Shown here: one piece after another, positions 52,342-64,000 of the stretch
How positions within the stretch are numbered: position 1 is the first letter of the stretch
How the letters are laid out: the number at the start of each line of letters is the position of its first letter
Assembly (NCBI GenBank): GCA_038380795.1
Contig: CM076261.1
Location: 11,042,556-11,106,555, forward strand
Direction of reading: 5' to 3'
Source: Pyrocephalus nanus
Taxonomy: Eukaryota; Chordata; Aves; Passeriformes; Tyrannidae
DNA length: 64,000 bases
Notes under the pieces: generated by a model
What the model saw: only the letters and a program-made list of their open reading frames with translations
Databases searched by the model: none
What the model was told of the DNA's origin: nothing
Program-made: the position numbers and the translations under genes

Positions 52342-54030
52342 GTAGGGGATTTAAACAAACTTTGGAGGGTGCAAATGTTTCCTTTTTCATGTGTTTATAT
52401 GGTGCAAACTTTTAATTTTAACTGAAAATTTTAATTCCATCAGTGTGGTTGACTTAAGCCAGGATGGGGACAAAGTTTTGTAGTTTGAAAAAGAAAAAGG
52501 GTTTAGTACTTCAAAACAGCAACATACTACATTCCTATAAGATTGCAAAATTCCTCTCTTACATTTTTCTTTAAGAGCTCTACATATTAGCACTACTTCT
52601 TTAACGGAATACAGTAATGAAAGTGTTTACCCCACTGACAGAAGAAAGCATTTATTACTTACATTAGAGCTTATTTCTTTTACATAGAAATAGAGTAACA
52701 TAATGAAGAATGTTCTTTTTAAAGAGCTAACAGCTAGCCCCAGAAAACAGAAGTTCTGTATTATTTTGTTTGCTCCCTAAAAATCAGCACTACTGAAGGC
52801 AAGAGAGAAAGAATCAGGCATCTGTGGGTGTGAGGAGTGAAAAGGAGGGCATGTCCGTGTTGCTGCTTTGCTTTGACTTTGCCTGGCTGGCATATTGGCA
52901 CCTTGGGGGCCTTGCTGTCCTCTGCACATAGCACAGCCTTGTGGCTTTACATCTGATGGGCACGGGTCCAGTACAGAGCAAGCCCTTACATCAGGGCATC
53001 CCAAATGGTTCATTCTGAGCGCCCGTCGCTGCACGTGGAGCACTGTGAGCACAGCTGTGAATCTGGGACTTAGCTCATTCACTGCTGGTAGGTAATATGC
53101 TTCCTTCAGCAATGATGAAGGGAAAAAAACCCACATAAAACACCAAACAAAACCCCCTCTGGTGTTTCTATGTAACATTTATGTGTAATCATCTTATTGA
53201 AAGGAAAAACCATTTTTCTCTGTAATATCAGAATCAATAAATAGAGTTTCTCGTTAAAATACAGCAAATGCATAGAAAACAAGGGAGTGACAGCTTTTGG
53301 CACAACAGCATGCTTGCAGAAAAGGAAATGAAGTAATCTGAAATTCACCGCTTCAAATATGCAACTGCAATGAATTTCAGCTTACTTAATGCATCCTACG
53401 GAGACAAAACCTTGATGTTTGTGTTAATACAGATAAGCACTTAGAATTTAATCATGCCAACTGAATAATCAAGTTAAATGGTGAACTGCTTTCATGATTG
53501 CAGCTATGGTGGGGTTTAGGTCCTTTTCTGAACTGAGACTTATACTTTGCACAACTGAGCTTTTAAGAAAGATGTGTTAGAATCACAAATGTGATCTGAA
53601 ATTACAGCCGTCCTGAAAGTTTTGGTAAAGTTTTAGGTTATGTAGCAGTTTCCATTCTGATGCCATGTGTCTGCTTGTCTATGTGAGGTTGTCTTTTAGG
53701 CAAATTTGCTCTCAGGTTGGAGCTTCTCTTCTGCTTTTAAAAATGTCCTATTTGGCACTCTTGCCCACTGATAAAATAGAAAATGTGGCTTGCAAATTTG
53801 AATTCCTCCTCTGGAAGAGAAGTGTCTCTAAATATTCCAATGAAGGCTGGTTTTGATCTGTAGTAATTCTCATATTCAGTCAATTGCTGTATTATGGCCA
53901 AAAATGCTGTGGTAGCGCTACAGTACATGATATTTGCATGTATGTGGTTATTTTTAGCTTCACAGTCTGCTCTTTCCTGTCCTTTATGAGAGTCCTAGCA
54001 TTCATAAGCAGATATCTTTTGAAATGCAAA

Positions 54031-54074
54031 CCTTTTTTTTTTTTTTTTCTTTTTTCCTTTTTTTTTTTTTTTTC
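54031..54074 (+). repeat. Poly-T/C tract in intron 2
   Basis: An almost pure T tract with two short C interruptions. Confidence 0.9.
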
Positions 54075-54541
54075 TGAAACCGTCTGTGCCCAGCCTGTTT
54101 TTTTTTTCAGCAGTATGAATTGTTGGCTCAGGAACTTACACTTGGACCAGCAATCCATTTTGTGGGAAAAACAGATAAAAATTTGCACTTACAAAAGGAA
54201 GCCCATCTTCCTGGAAACAAAGTCCTTGCTGAGCATCTTATAAGACGTGCCCAGTTCCTAACCCTCTCACTGGAGAGGCTTTTCACTGTGTGGCTCCTGA
54301 GGTGCAATCATGACCAAAGCTGCATTCCCACACATGGAAGCAAAAAAGGTGAAGAAGTGATTTTCTTTTCTGTGTCTACATAATATGTGTAGCACCACTC
54401 TGAAGGGAGCAGCAGTTGCCTTCCTCCCCCTATCCTTCCTTTAAAAATATTGCTGTTCTTGTGTTAAATCCTTTGCAGCTAAGTAGGGACTGAGAAGACT
54501 GAGATTTGGGTAGGAAGGTTTGGGGTTTTTTGTTTTGGTTT

Positions 54542-54542
<1 letters not shown>

Positions 54543-54573
<31 letters not shown>

Positions 54574-54593
54574 TGGGTTTGTTTTTTTTTTTT
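54543..54593 (+). repeat. Poly-T tract (T30, gtgggtttg, T12)
   Basis: Thirty T, a nine-base G/T spacer, then twelve T. It follows a G/T-rich lead-in (ggtttggggttttttg). Confidence 0.95.
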
Positions 54594-55989
54594 CCCTTGG
54601 TGAGGAAGCTACAGGAAGCAAAAAGCTGGCATAACTCACTTCTCTCATCAAGTGAAGTGGAAGCAGCAACCACACTCTGCCTTATGCTCTGCAGAGTGCT
54701 CTACTCCAGGGAGGTCAGTTCTGCACTGCCTTACGATGCTTTGCAGGGTGCCAATCTAACTGCACATCCAGGAAGGAGGGACCTTTCTCCAGGTTTTAAG
54801 CGCTGTGAGATAAAAAGGCTTCAGAAATGCTCAAGCAAATGGAGCTGCAATAGGGAATATTGTCTCCCCACCACTACTCAATTTTACAAAGTGTTAGGCA
54901 ATTCTGTTTGGAAGGCAACATTTGGAGAATACTAGGGTTTCACAGCAAATCACTCAAGAGTTTTGAAATACCAGTGTTAATTCCATGTTCAGCATTACCT
55001 CTGAGCTCGTGGGTGTCTGCATTCTGACACTTTAATTACCTGATCATGTAGGGTAAAAACCTATTCCTTGTAAACAATGTAGCAGGATTCCTGTTCACCT
55101 CAGTAAGACAAGTCTTTCACTTAATTTTTCAGTGGTTTGATGTTTGTTTAACAAGGCTTTGGATCCTGAGGTATATTGCAGCCTTCCTTCTGGACATCCA
55201 TTTATTGGTAGATTTTTTTTTTTTTTCTAAATGCATATGTATTTCTTTTCTTAAGGCAGCAGGGCCTGTTTCTCAAGTCACTCTGCAGAAATCGCTGGAG
55301 GAGTTCCTTTAATTTTACATTAATAGGAGTCAGAGGTGGCAGAAATTTTGTGCCTTTGTTTTTTGTGTTTTTGTTGGCTTTTTTTTCATGTAGGTCTTTC
55401 CTCTCCATGATACAAATATTAATTATCTTGGATGTAATTCTGAGCACCTCTTGGGAGGTGCTTGACATGTAATCAGGTTGTGGACTGAACCATATACAAT
55501 TTCTTTCTGTCCATCAGCACAGCATGTTATATTCACTTGAGGGGTTAAAGTGTTTAACTATTTAGCCCATTTACCTGTTTGGATAAGCCCTATTCTCTTC
55601 TAGGCATTCTGTGTAGAAAATGAGGCAGTTAACTGTGATGCTAATTGAGCTGGAAGCATAGTTGGCTCCTGATTTCTGAAAAATGTTTATTATTGCTTGA
55701 TAATATGTTTTCTTTATTTTCCATATACATAACTTTAATAGAATGTATTTGGGCAAAAAAAAGTAATAGTATAGAGTAGTTCTAAATTAATCAATTTAAA
55801 TTTAGGAAAAAATGTATTAAATTACATTGAATTTTTGAGAAGCTATATGCAGTCTTATAATTGAAGTTTTTATGCGTACACATTGGCAAGAAGGGATGTA
55901 GTTAAAGTAGAACTTGAAAATGTTGTTGATATCTTTTTCGGGTTTTGTTATATAACTATCAGACATCCAGTTTTGTTTGTTTAGTGTTC

Positions 55990-56120
55990 TTGTTTGGGGT
56001 TTGTTTGTTTGTGTTTTTATTTTTGTTTTTATTTGGTTGGTTTGTTTTTGGAGTGGTTGTATTGTGGGATTTTTTGTTTGGGGTTTTTGTTGTGTGTTTT
56101 GTATTTGGAGGGGGTAATTT
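55990..56120 (+). repeat. C-free G/T-rich low-complexity stretch, 131 bases
   Basis: No C occurs on the plus strand from 55,990 to 56,120. The composition is mostly T and G with GTTT and TTTGGGG words and several G runs. No frame here looks like a protein. Confidence 0.9.
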
Positions 56121-59100
56121 CTTTTAATATGTTCTCCTGCAAGAGTGTCAGTCTCCTCAAAAACATTATGACACAAAATCTCAACCAGCAATACTTTCAT
56201 TTTTCTTATTAAAAAGTGAAAAAAAAATCAAAAGAAGCCACAAATAAACCTGAGGAAATTAAACAAGGCTGTGAACTCCATGTGAGATGCTGATTGATGG
56301 CTGGCTTCTCTGTTTCCTTTTGGATCCAAATCAACACTCCTTTTCCAGTAGCTCTAAATTTAGGTATAGTTAAAAGGCTGTTTCAGGCTTTTTGCTGAGT
56401 TGAACTCTTCTTTTCCCCTGAGATCTCACTAACATACGAAGCACTGAAAATAAAAGACATAGACTTTTGATTGAGCACAAACTCATTATGTTTATATGTA
56501 ACTTTGAGAGGTTCCCTGATAATTCTCAAAAATAACACTTGGAAGTTGTAAGATGTCCTGAATGTAGTTACTATTTAGAATGTATGCAAAAGGAAAGCAT
56601 AAATTCTAATTTGCATTTTCTAGATTGTAAATTCAAGAAAAAAGGTTAAATAAGCAAACCGAGTGTATTGTTTCCTAGAGCTCCCAGTCACTGCATTCCA
56701 GTACAATTTTACCTGTCTTTGTTTTTACTCTAACTATTTTAGGATAAAAAATCTTGTTGGATTCAATTTTCAAACATTGACAGAAGTGCATAGAAGCTAA
56801 TATTTATATTATTACTTTCTGGAATAATGCAGAATGAGTGAAGCATGAAAAAAATGCAGTGAACTTAAACTTTTCTTATAAAATTGGGTCATTTAAGAGA
56901 ATTCGCAGGTTTTACAAGTTTTAAGAGAACTTCCAGGAAGGATGGGGAAAAGGTTTTTAAAGTAGAAAAAAATAACAAGAAATGTATATTATTGTTGACA
57001 TGGAGACTGAATGGGGTTTTTTTCAGTCTCATCAGTTTGGAGGGAAGGAGGCCAGACAGGGGAGGATACTGTTTTTTCTTTTTTTTCCAGTGATGTTGGC
57101 AAATGTGTCAATAGGGTGACATAATTATTCACATACTATATTTATCTGTGCTGTAACCTTATATAAGCAGTAGAGTTCTTTTCTTAGAACTGTATCCTGA
57201 CAATTTCAGATGTTGCTGATGAATTTTGACTGACTTTGATAATGAGTGTCTTTGCTAAAACACTTTAAGGCAGTGCATACTGTGGAAGTGCTGGCCTCTC
57301 AGTCAAACTCGGACCAATCTGAGGGAATATCAGCTGCTGAGAAACTGAGAGAATTTCATTTGTGACGAAAAAGCTTAGGGTTTCTGCATAGAATTAGCCC
57401 AGACAGCTTTTGATCTTTCTACAGCAGTTTTACTGACACTTTGGGAAACGGAGAGAAGATAGGGTGATATTACAAAGGCTAAAAGTAGGTAAAAGAGGCT
57501 GTGCTGCCTCATTTGTAGAGAGCAAAGAAGAAGGTGGGCTGGGTGCAAAACCTTGGAGGAATCCATCCCTCCTGATGCTTCTGGAGGCAGCCACAGGGAC
57601 CTGCACTCTGCTCAACTTCAGCCCTGGGGTCTTTTCCCTCAAAATGTCCTGTCTACTCTGGAAGTAAGGTCCTGGCTGAGAGTAGCTACAGATTTGAACA
57701 GACTTTTTTTCCTTTTTTTTTTCTCCACCCCAAGTACTTTTGGAAAAAAAATATTTCTAAACAAACCAAACTCAAACTAGCTATTTTTTATCTGTCTTTG
57801 TGGCCCCTCTGTTGAAAACAAAGGCGGCATAATAACTCAGAAAGAAACTTCCCCTTTGTTATATTTTTTCCCGTTTTCTATTTGTGTTATCTTTACTTTT
57901 ATCATAATCTTTGAAGCACTGTTGTTTTATATAGTCCCCAAAGGCCATTTATGAAAGGGAAGAAGCAAATCTACTGTATTTCTGACATTTATCCATCTCT
58001 GGAACTCTTTGCTTTTCTGTGCTATGAAAATTGATAACAGTTGACCTTTTAAGCATGGGACATGCCATTCCTGGCAAATGTTTTTCTACCACAAGTGCTG
58101 CAAATGAAATGAATGAACAAATGGCAAAATAGTCAAGTCCTGCTTACTTGCTTTGTGGATTGAATCTTGGTGAAGGGATGCTTCAGTTTTACAACAGTAG
58201 TATGAATTCGCCATCTCAGCTTGTTCTATCTGGTCACTAATAGCACTCACTTCTCTTCATAAGATAGTCACTGTGGGCTTTGCATTATTCCGTACTGTAC
58301 TTTATGTGGATTGCCCCAAATAACTAAGAGCTGACTGACAATCTGAATTTTTCCTACTTAACATGCAGGGCTAAAGTGTCTCTGGGGAGAATGGTGAGAT
58401 TAAGGCTCAAGGGAAGAATTATCCAAAAGGATAACTTAAAATCTACTGCTTTTTCCTGGTTGATTTCATTAGCCTACCCAGCTATACTGTAATTTCTTCT
58501 TTCCCTCTTTACAGGAAGTCCTCTTCTCACAGAGCTTCATGGATACAGAAAAGGGTTTTATGCTGGAGATTTCAAAATATGACAATTTCATGTGCTCAAG
58601 CACTAAAATACAGTTTGTATTTAATTTCATTATTAGAAGCAAAAATAGAGTTGAGAGACTTACAGTAGGATACTGAACCAGAACATGCAGCTTTTTCATC
58701 TCTTAGTATAATATAGAACATTCGTCCTTAACATGTGCCATTACAGGAGAGGAAGGTTAGTGAAGGTGATGACAACATCCGCAGATGAAGTAGCCCTCAC
58801 TGCACTTTTTCATTCAATGGTGCAGCCATGCTATTTATATAATCCTGTAATACCTGTTCTGTATTTCAGTAGACTAATAGGCTCTACCTGCAGTGCTCTG
58901 CTCTGAATTTCTTTTGGGCATTATTTAAAACTATATTTTATGGGTTTCTGACAAAATAGAAAAGCAAGAGTAAAAGCTAATTTTACAACAATATGTAGAT
59001 GTGAGTCTCCTGTATGCTTGGCTGGTTATCAGAAAATGCCTTTTTTTCATGAGAGCATGAGACTTACAGTTTTGATGTCAGTCAAGCTGATCCTGCTTCA

Positions 59101-62100
59101 GCTGAATTTTTTTTAGTGATGTTGTAACATTGCTTCTCCTTTTCATCTCCTGATGTTGTTCTTGGTCCTCTAGTACTTGCTATTGGCTGTCATTCGGCAT
59201 TCAGTTTTACCTCCATCCTCTTGTCTCACAGTTGTGTATTAACAACATTGGACATAAAGTGCTATAAAACTATGGCTAGCAAGAACAGAGTATTTGCTTA
59301 GGAAATCCATTCATGAATTATTGTACTAGGAAAAAATTCAAGCAAATGCATCCCCTGCTCTAAGGCAGTGGTCTTGTCAGGCAAGAAACAATAGCAGAGT
59401 AAGAAGCAATGACAGAATTTAGAGAAATATAATCTTAGTCAACATCTGAAAATAATTTGAGAACAATAGGTCACTCTTGTTCTTTGCTATGGAGATAGAA
59501 TATTATTTTTTCTGACAATGAGATTAATCCAATATTTTAAAACATTATGAACAGATAATAGTTCTTTCCTGTCTTTACTTGCCAGCCTTTATGGATGACA
59601 AGTCAGTTGAAATTCCTAAGTACAAACCTATTCAATAGCTATGTCAGTACAAGGCTGCATCTACTTTCAGACCAGTGAATATACAGGGTATTTTTCAATT
59701 GCTATCAAAATATTGAAATGCATAAGCTTTAAAGGTTTATATCTTGTAACCTGCTGTCACACTGCCTTTTTCATGTTTCCTTTTCTTATGCTTTTTATGT
59801 TAACCATAAGTGTCTCTCTACAGACTCATTGGACATTCATTCAATGTATTAAGTATTTTCCATGTGTCACAGTCTAAAAGTGCTGCCAGGACTATTGCTA
59901 CCTTGTTATAATTCTTCTGCTGAGATTCCTCTTTGCTCCACATTGTTTTTTAAATATTATACTGCACCTTTTAAGTTCCTTTTCCTTTTTTTTTTTTTTT
60001 TCTAGTAATCACTTAATAAAATAGTATCTGTGTACATATGTCTATGTTTCAGTGCTAACTTTAACCAGTTAAAGGGACTACCCGGGACAACATACTTAGA
60101 GAATCTGAAAAAATCAGGGAATGGTTCCTTCACGTGCAGTTAGCTGGCTTTTACATAAATATACTGGTGATAAGTCCTGGAAAATCTCTGCAGTATAATC
60201 TTTTTCTCTCAGCATTATGCATTTCCTTGGAAGAGATAGCTGAGCTAAGTACTAATGGTGGAACAGCTGAGAGAAGTTAATACACTAGGTTGCTCAGTTC
60301 TTTCAGAATAACTATTAGCTACCTTATACTATGAGAATCTTCTCTGTCACTTTTGCACTGGAAGAGGCACTTACTGTCATGTAAATTAGAGACAAGTAGC
60401 TCTTAGAAAAGAAAGTGGAGTTTATGCTATTGAGAGAACTCTAGTTCATGGTATGAGTACCAGCCTTTACCAGGAGCAGAAGTCTGGAGATGTCATGCTT
60501 AATCTCTCCTCACTTTAAGGCTGTAAGAAGGAGGATCAGCCAGTTAAAAATAGGGACGGGGGTTGTTGATATAAATAAATGTTGTGAACACCTAACTGTA
60601 GATCACTTTACCTCAATCTATAAATGGGAACCACCTTCACATTTCCAGGCTAAGTGTAAACTTTGCCAATAAAGAAACTCCACTGACAACAGAAGAATAC
60701 ATCATGAAAAGAAACTGATCACCCAAATCAATAAATATGCTCGTAAAATTGTAGAATATAATTATTATTCATTCTTGCAGATGTATTTGACTCTTTTTTT
60801 ACTACCACTAATAGTTCTGTCCATGTACAAGTATTTGCTGGTGTTACAGCAAATAGTGCTGTTGCAAAAGTAAGATTGTTTTTATGTGGGTGTAAGTCAC
60901 ATAGTATGGTAGAAGCACTCTTCAAGTCATAAACATAGGAAAAACTTTTTTTTTTTTTTTAATAAATGGGAATATCAAGAGAAATATAGCTATTTTGCAT
61001 ACAGCATTTCATGTGCAATTACTCGTGTACCAGAAAACACAAAATATGCCTTATTGGCTCAGTCTTAAGCTGTGTTTTTCAGAGCGCTCCCCTGGGAGAA
61101 GAATATAATTTTAAAAATTCAAGAAGAAGGCAAAACTTTTTTAATATGTTTTGATTATTAAGTTGTGCTGTTTATAGAGTAACTGAAGATTTAATCTAGA
61201 ATTTTGAAATCAGTTTTATTGACCCTAGGAGACCATTTGAGGATATTAATGTTGGAATACAATTATCTGGCCATTTTAAAATTGACTTTTAATGGCTATT
61301 TTATTCTATAGGTTAGAAAAAGAGGAATACTTAGGAATGATTTGCAACAAGTATCAACATACTCCACACTTTGACAGTGAAAAAATAGTGCCTTCCTTTT
61401 AAATAGTCATATAGTATTCTTAAAGCACTCAAGGCCTGCATTGCAGTGTTTCTCATGGGTGAATAGGGTGTATGCTAAGAACAAATAAGAATGGTCTGAC
61501 TTAATGTTCTGCCTACATCATAGGAGATTCTTTTTCCCTCTCTGAGTAGAAAGAAATACATTTAATGTCACTTTCCAGGTGATTTAAGGAGATTTTGCTG
61601 CATGAATTCCACAAAGTGCTGCCATAGTCATATTGTCTCATTTAGTTTTCCTGTTTCTGTAAATCATGAGTAATTACCTTAAGGATTACAGAGACATGCA
61701 ATTCTGTTGCCGTGGAGTATGTGTGAGGAGAGTTGAACGCACAAAGTTATTTTCCATTTGAAATGCTTCCAAAATATGGAAAATCTGATACTTGGATACA
61801 TGTGTAAGGGTGATAAGCTGCTTAAACATTTCATACTGAGGTACCAAATTGTAACCCTGCTGACTAGGCAATGAAGCAATTCATTTTTCTTACAAGGTAG
61901 GCAGGTGCTCTATGAGGCAAAGTTTAGCTTGTTATCCTATAACAATGAAAAGTTTTCAGACACAGCTGGGAAAAGCAGATGGTCATTTCTTAAGTTTCCA
62001 TAATCATGGTATAAATGCAATGCCATAAACTAGCAAAATGCTTAACTTGTCTTTCTTATACAATTTATACACATTATATGGGCAGAGTAGGCATTTGGAA

Positions 62101-63082
62101 AAGTGCTTGGCATATTTTTATGTTTCTTTTTTAGCTTGCAGGGCTATAATGCTGTATAGTGTTTATAATAAAAACTGTTAGATAAATCCACTTGCTCCTG
62201 CATGTTCATAATCTTCATGCATATGTAGATTTTTATCCTCACCACCCATCTTTTACCCTTTACTATTTAACTGTTGCTTAGCCAAGCAAGACTTTTAAAA
62301 GGTTTCCCTTTTCAGTGAGCACCGCAGTCTTGTGTTCATCCATACTGCTATTTTATTTGTTCCCTTTCTTTTTTGAGTATGTTCTTGACAATTCAAAGCC
62401 GTGAGCAAAAGCACTCTACTATATCTTCTTCTAAACAGAACATAAGCCAACTGTTACTTCCTTTGTCATTGTATGATTCCAATTCCACTATTCATGTTTG
62501 TTTCTTTGCAAGTTCTTGTCCACTACCACTCTGAGGATCTTAAAGGCATATTGCTTTTTGGTTTTTTTCTTTATGCTGAATCCTGAGTGAGTATCGGTCC
62601 CAAAGCAAAGGAAATATTAGTTGTTTGAAAAGTTGCTTTAGTTTATCTGACTGATAAAGTGAATGAAACCACATCCAATGAGGTTTTAAGGAACAAATAT
62701 GCAGGAATTAGAACAATAGCAGTTATGAAGCATAAACATAAATGTGTCCGTGGGTATATATGTGTAGCAAACAATGAAGGGACCTCACATTGAGGAATAA
62801 TCGCTGCTTGTACAGAGACATTTAATCAATTCAGATTTATCAGGTTCAAAGAAAATGTAAACATTCTAGTCTCAATGCTTTTAGTACAGGAAAATAGAGA
62901 CTGAAAAAGTTGAAGAGAAGAAAAAGTATCCCAGAGAGTAAGTGTGAGAAGGGAAGTATGAGAAGGGAAGGATGAAGCATTTTACTGTGTTTTTCTCACG
63001 CTGGAGCCAGATGTAAAACTAAAAAGAACATACCAAAGCAATCAGTGAAAATGTTAAGTTAGATTAAGGTATAAAAATCCAG

Positions 63083-64000
63083 TCACAGAATGGAAGGGAT
63101 GGGACCACAGTGGGTCATCTACTCCAACCCTCCTGCTCAAGCAGGGCCGTCCTAGAGCACATTGCACAGAATTGCATATTACAGATGGTTCTGTAACATC
63201 TCTAGTGAGAGAGATTCCACAACCTCTCTGGGCAATCTGTTTCAGTGCACGGTCACAGTAAAGAAGTTGTTCCTCACGTTCAGGTGGAACTTCCTGTGTG
63301 CCAGTTTCAGCCCATTGCGTCTTGTGCTATCGCTTGGAACCACTAAGAGGAGCCTGGCTCCATCCTCTTAGCACCCTCCCTTTGGGCACTTATACACACT
63401 TATGAGGTCCCCTCTCAGTCAACTCTTCTCAAGGCAAACAGGCCCAGTTGCTCACCTTTTCCTTGTAAGAGAGATGTTCCAGTCCCTTAATCATCATTGT
63501 TGCTCTTTGCTGGACCTGCTCCAGGACCTCCATGTCTCTCTTTACTGAGGAGCCCAGAACTAAACTGAGGACTCCAAAAGTGGCTTCACAAGGGTTGAGT
63601 GGAGGGGCAGGATGACATAATGTCATAATGTAGTCCAGGATCCCATTGACCTCCTTGTCCCTAAGGGCGCACTCTTATGGGCAGCTTGTTGTCCACCAGG
63701 ACCCCCAGGTCCTTCTCCACAGACCTGCTTTTCACCAGGGCAGTCACCAGCCTGTCCTGATACATGGAGTTATTCTTCCCCAGGTGCAGGACTCTGCGTT
63801 TGTCTTTGTTGAATTTCAGACTGTTCTTATCTGCCCACCTGTCCAACCTGTTGAGCTCCTTCTGGAGGGCTGCACAGCACTCCAGCGTATCAGCCACTCC
63901 TTTCTGTGTCATCAGCAAACTCGCTGAGGGGGCCTCTGCCCTTTCGTCCAGGTCACTGATGGATAAGTTAAACAACACTGGGCCCAGTATTGAGCCTTGG
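63083..64000 (-). mobile_element. CR1 LINE of a second subfamily, cut by window edge, minus strand
   Basis: The 3' end is at about 63,083 (cacagaatggaagggatggg). The tail has the words ctcaagcagggccgtcctagagcac, ccacaacctctctgggcaat and aggtggaacttcctgtg, typical of a CR1 subfamily different from the one at 8,811. Further right, the RT C-terminal region is visible on the minus strand (LNRLDRWADKNSLKFNKDK, RVLHLGKNNSMYQDRL, EKDLGVLVDNKL). The FADD box is present (63,908-63,919), but a frameshift separates it from the following segment and an in-frame stop follows, so the copy cannot make protein. It continues beyond the window. Confidence 0.93.

Larger units (their letters stand above)
52342..63082 (+). 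other. CDH7: CDH7 intron 2, left part
   Basis: No cadherin exon follows: I find no EC1 continuation (a sequence like LHSDxDxGDGSIKYILSG) in any plus-strand frame. The stretch contains poly-T/poly-pyrimidine tracts (54,031-54,074; 54,543-54,593), a 131-base run without any C (55,990-56,120), and otherwise AT-rich DNA with short chance frames. No transposon was recognised before the CR1 at the right edge. Confidence 0.6.

Noticed and set aside
52342..64000. CDH7 exon 3 inside the window
   Set aside because: No plus-strand frame shows the EC1 continuation or the calcium-binding motifs LDRE or DxNDN, so the next exon must lie outside.

Overview
The window looks like nuclear DNA from a bird. Three features support this. 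It carries CR1 LINE copies with the octamer-type 3' end (catagaat / attctatg). It is AT-rich and gene-poor overall, with a single sharp CpG island. The only protein-coding exon I recognise matches the N-terminus of vertebrate cadherin-7, a type II classical cadherin. The endogenous retroviral LTRs (termini TGTCGTGG...CCACGACA) would fit a bird, perhaps a songbird, but I cannot fix the species from sequence alone.

Layout: positions 1 to about 41,640 are a gene desert upstream of CDH7. I see no convincing coding exon there. It contains a 5'-truncated CR1 (8,811-9,744, minus strand), a short CR1 3' stub (about 10,832-10,876, plus), and a nearly 1.4-kb solo LTR (13,325-14,708, plus). A truncated, inverted copy of the same LTR family lies at 24,405-25,042 (minus). 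Two much older non-LTR retrotransposon remnants also lie here: an L2-like reverse transcriptase piece (about 32,160-32,400, plus) and a decayed RT C-terminal region with a recognisable CCHC-type zinc knuckle (about 37,830-38,445, minus).

From about 41,700 to 43,520 there is a CpG island, entered between two poly-T runs that are both exactly 40 bases long. It holds the likely CDH7 promoter (octamer ATGCAAAT, inverted CCAAT box, polypyrimidine and (GGA)n tracts) and a non-coding exon 1 that ends at a textbook donor at 43,231/43,232. Intron 1 is about 8.7 kb. Exon 2 (51,940-52,341) contains the start codon at 52,132 and encodes 70 residues: signal peptide, short propeptide, furin site and the start of the EC1 domain. 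It ends in phase 0 at a GT donor. The rest of CDH7 lies to the right of the window; 52,342-64,000 is intron 2 sequence, ending in a second CR1 of a different subfamily (63,083 to the window end, minus).

How it works together: the window is the regulatory and 5' end of one neural cell-adhesion gene. Exon 1 holds the only upstream ATG in the modelled leader. If exons 1 and 2 are joined as modelled, this opens a 55-codon upstream ORF that crosses the splice junction and stops 165 nt before the CDH7 start, so it may tune CDH7 translation. No RNA genes, CRISPR arrays, operons or prokaryotic features were seen. Most open reading frames in the window are chance or repeat-derived.
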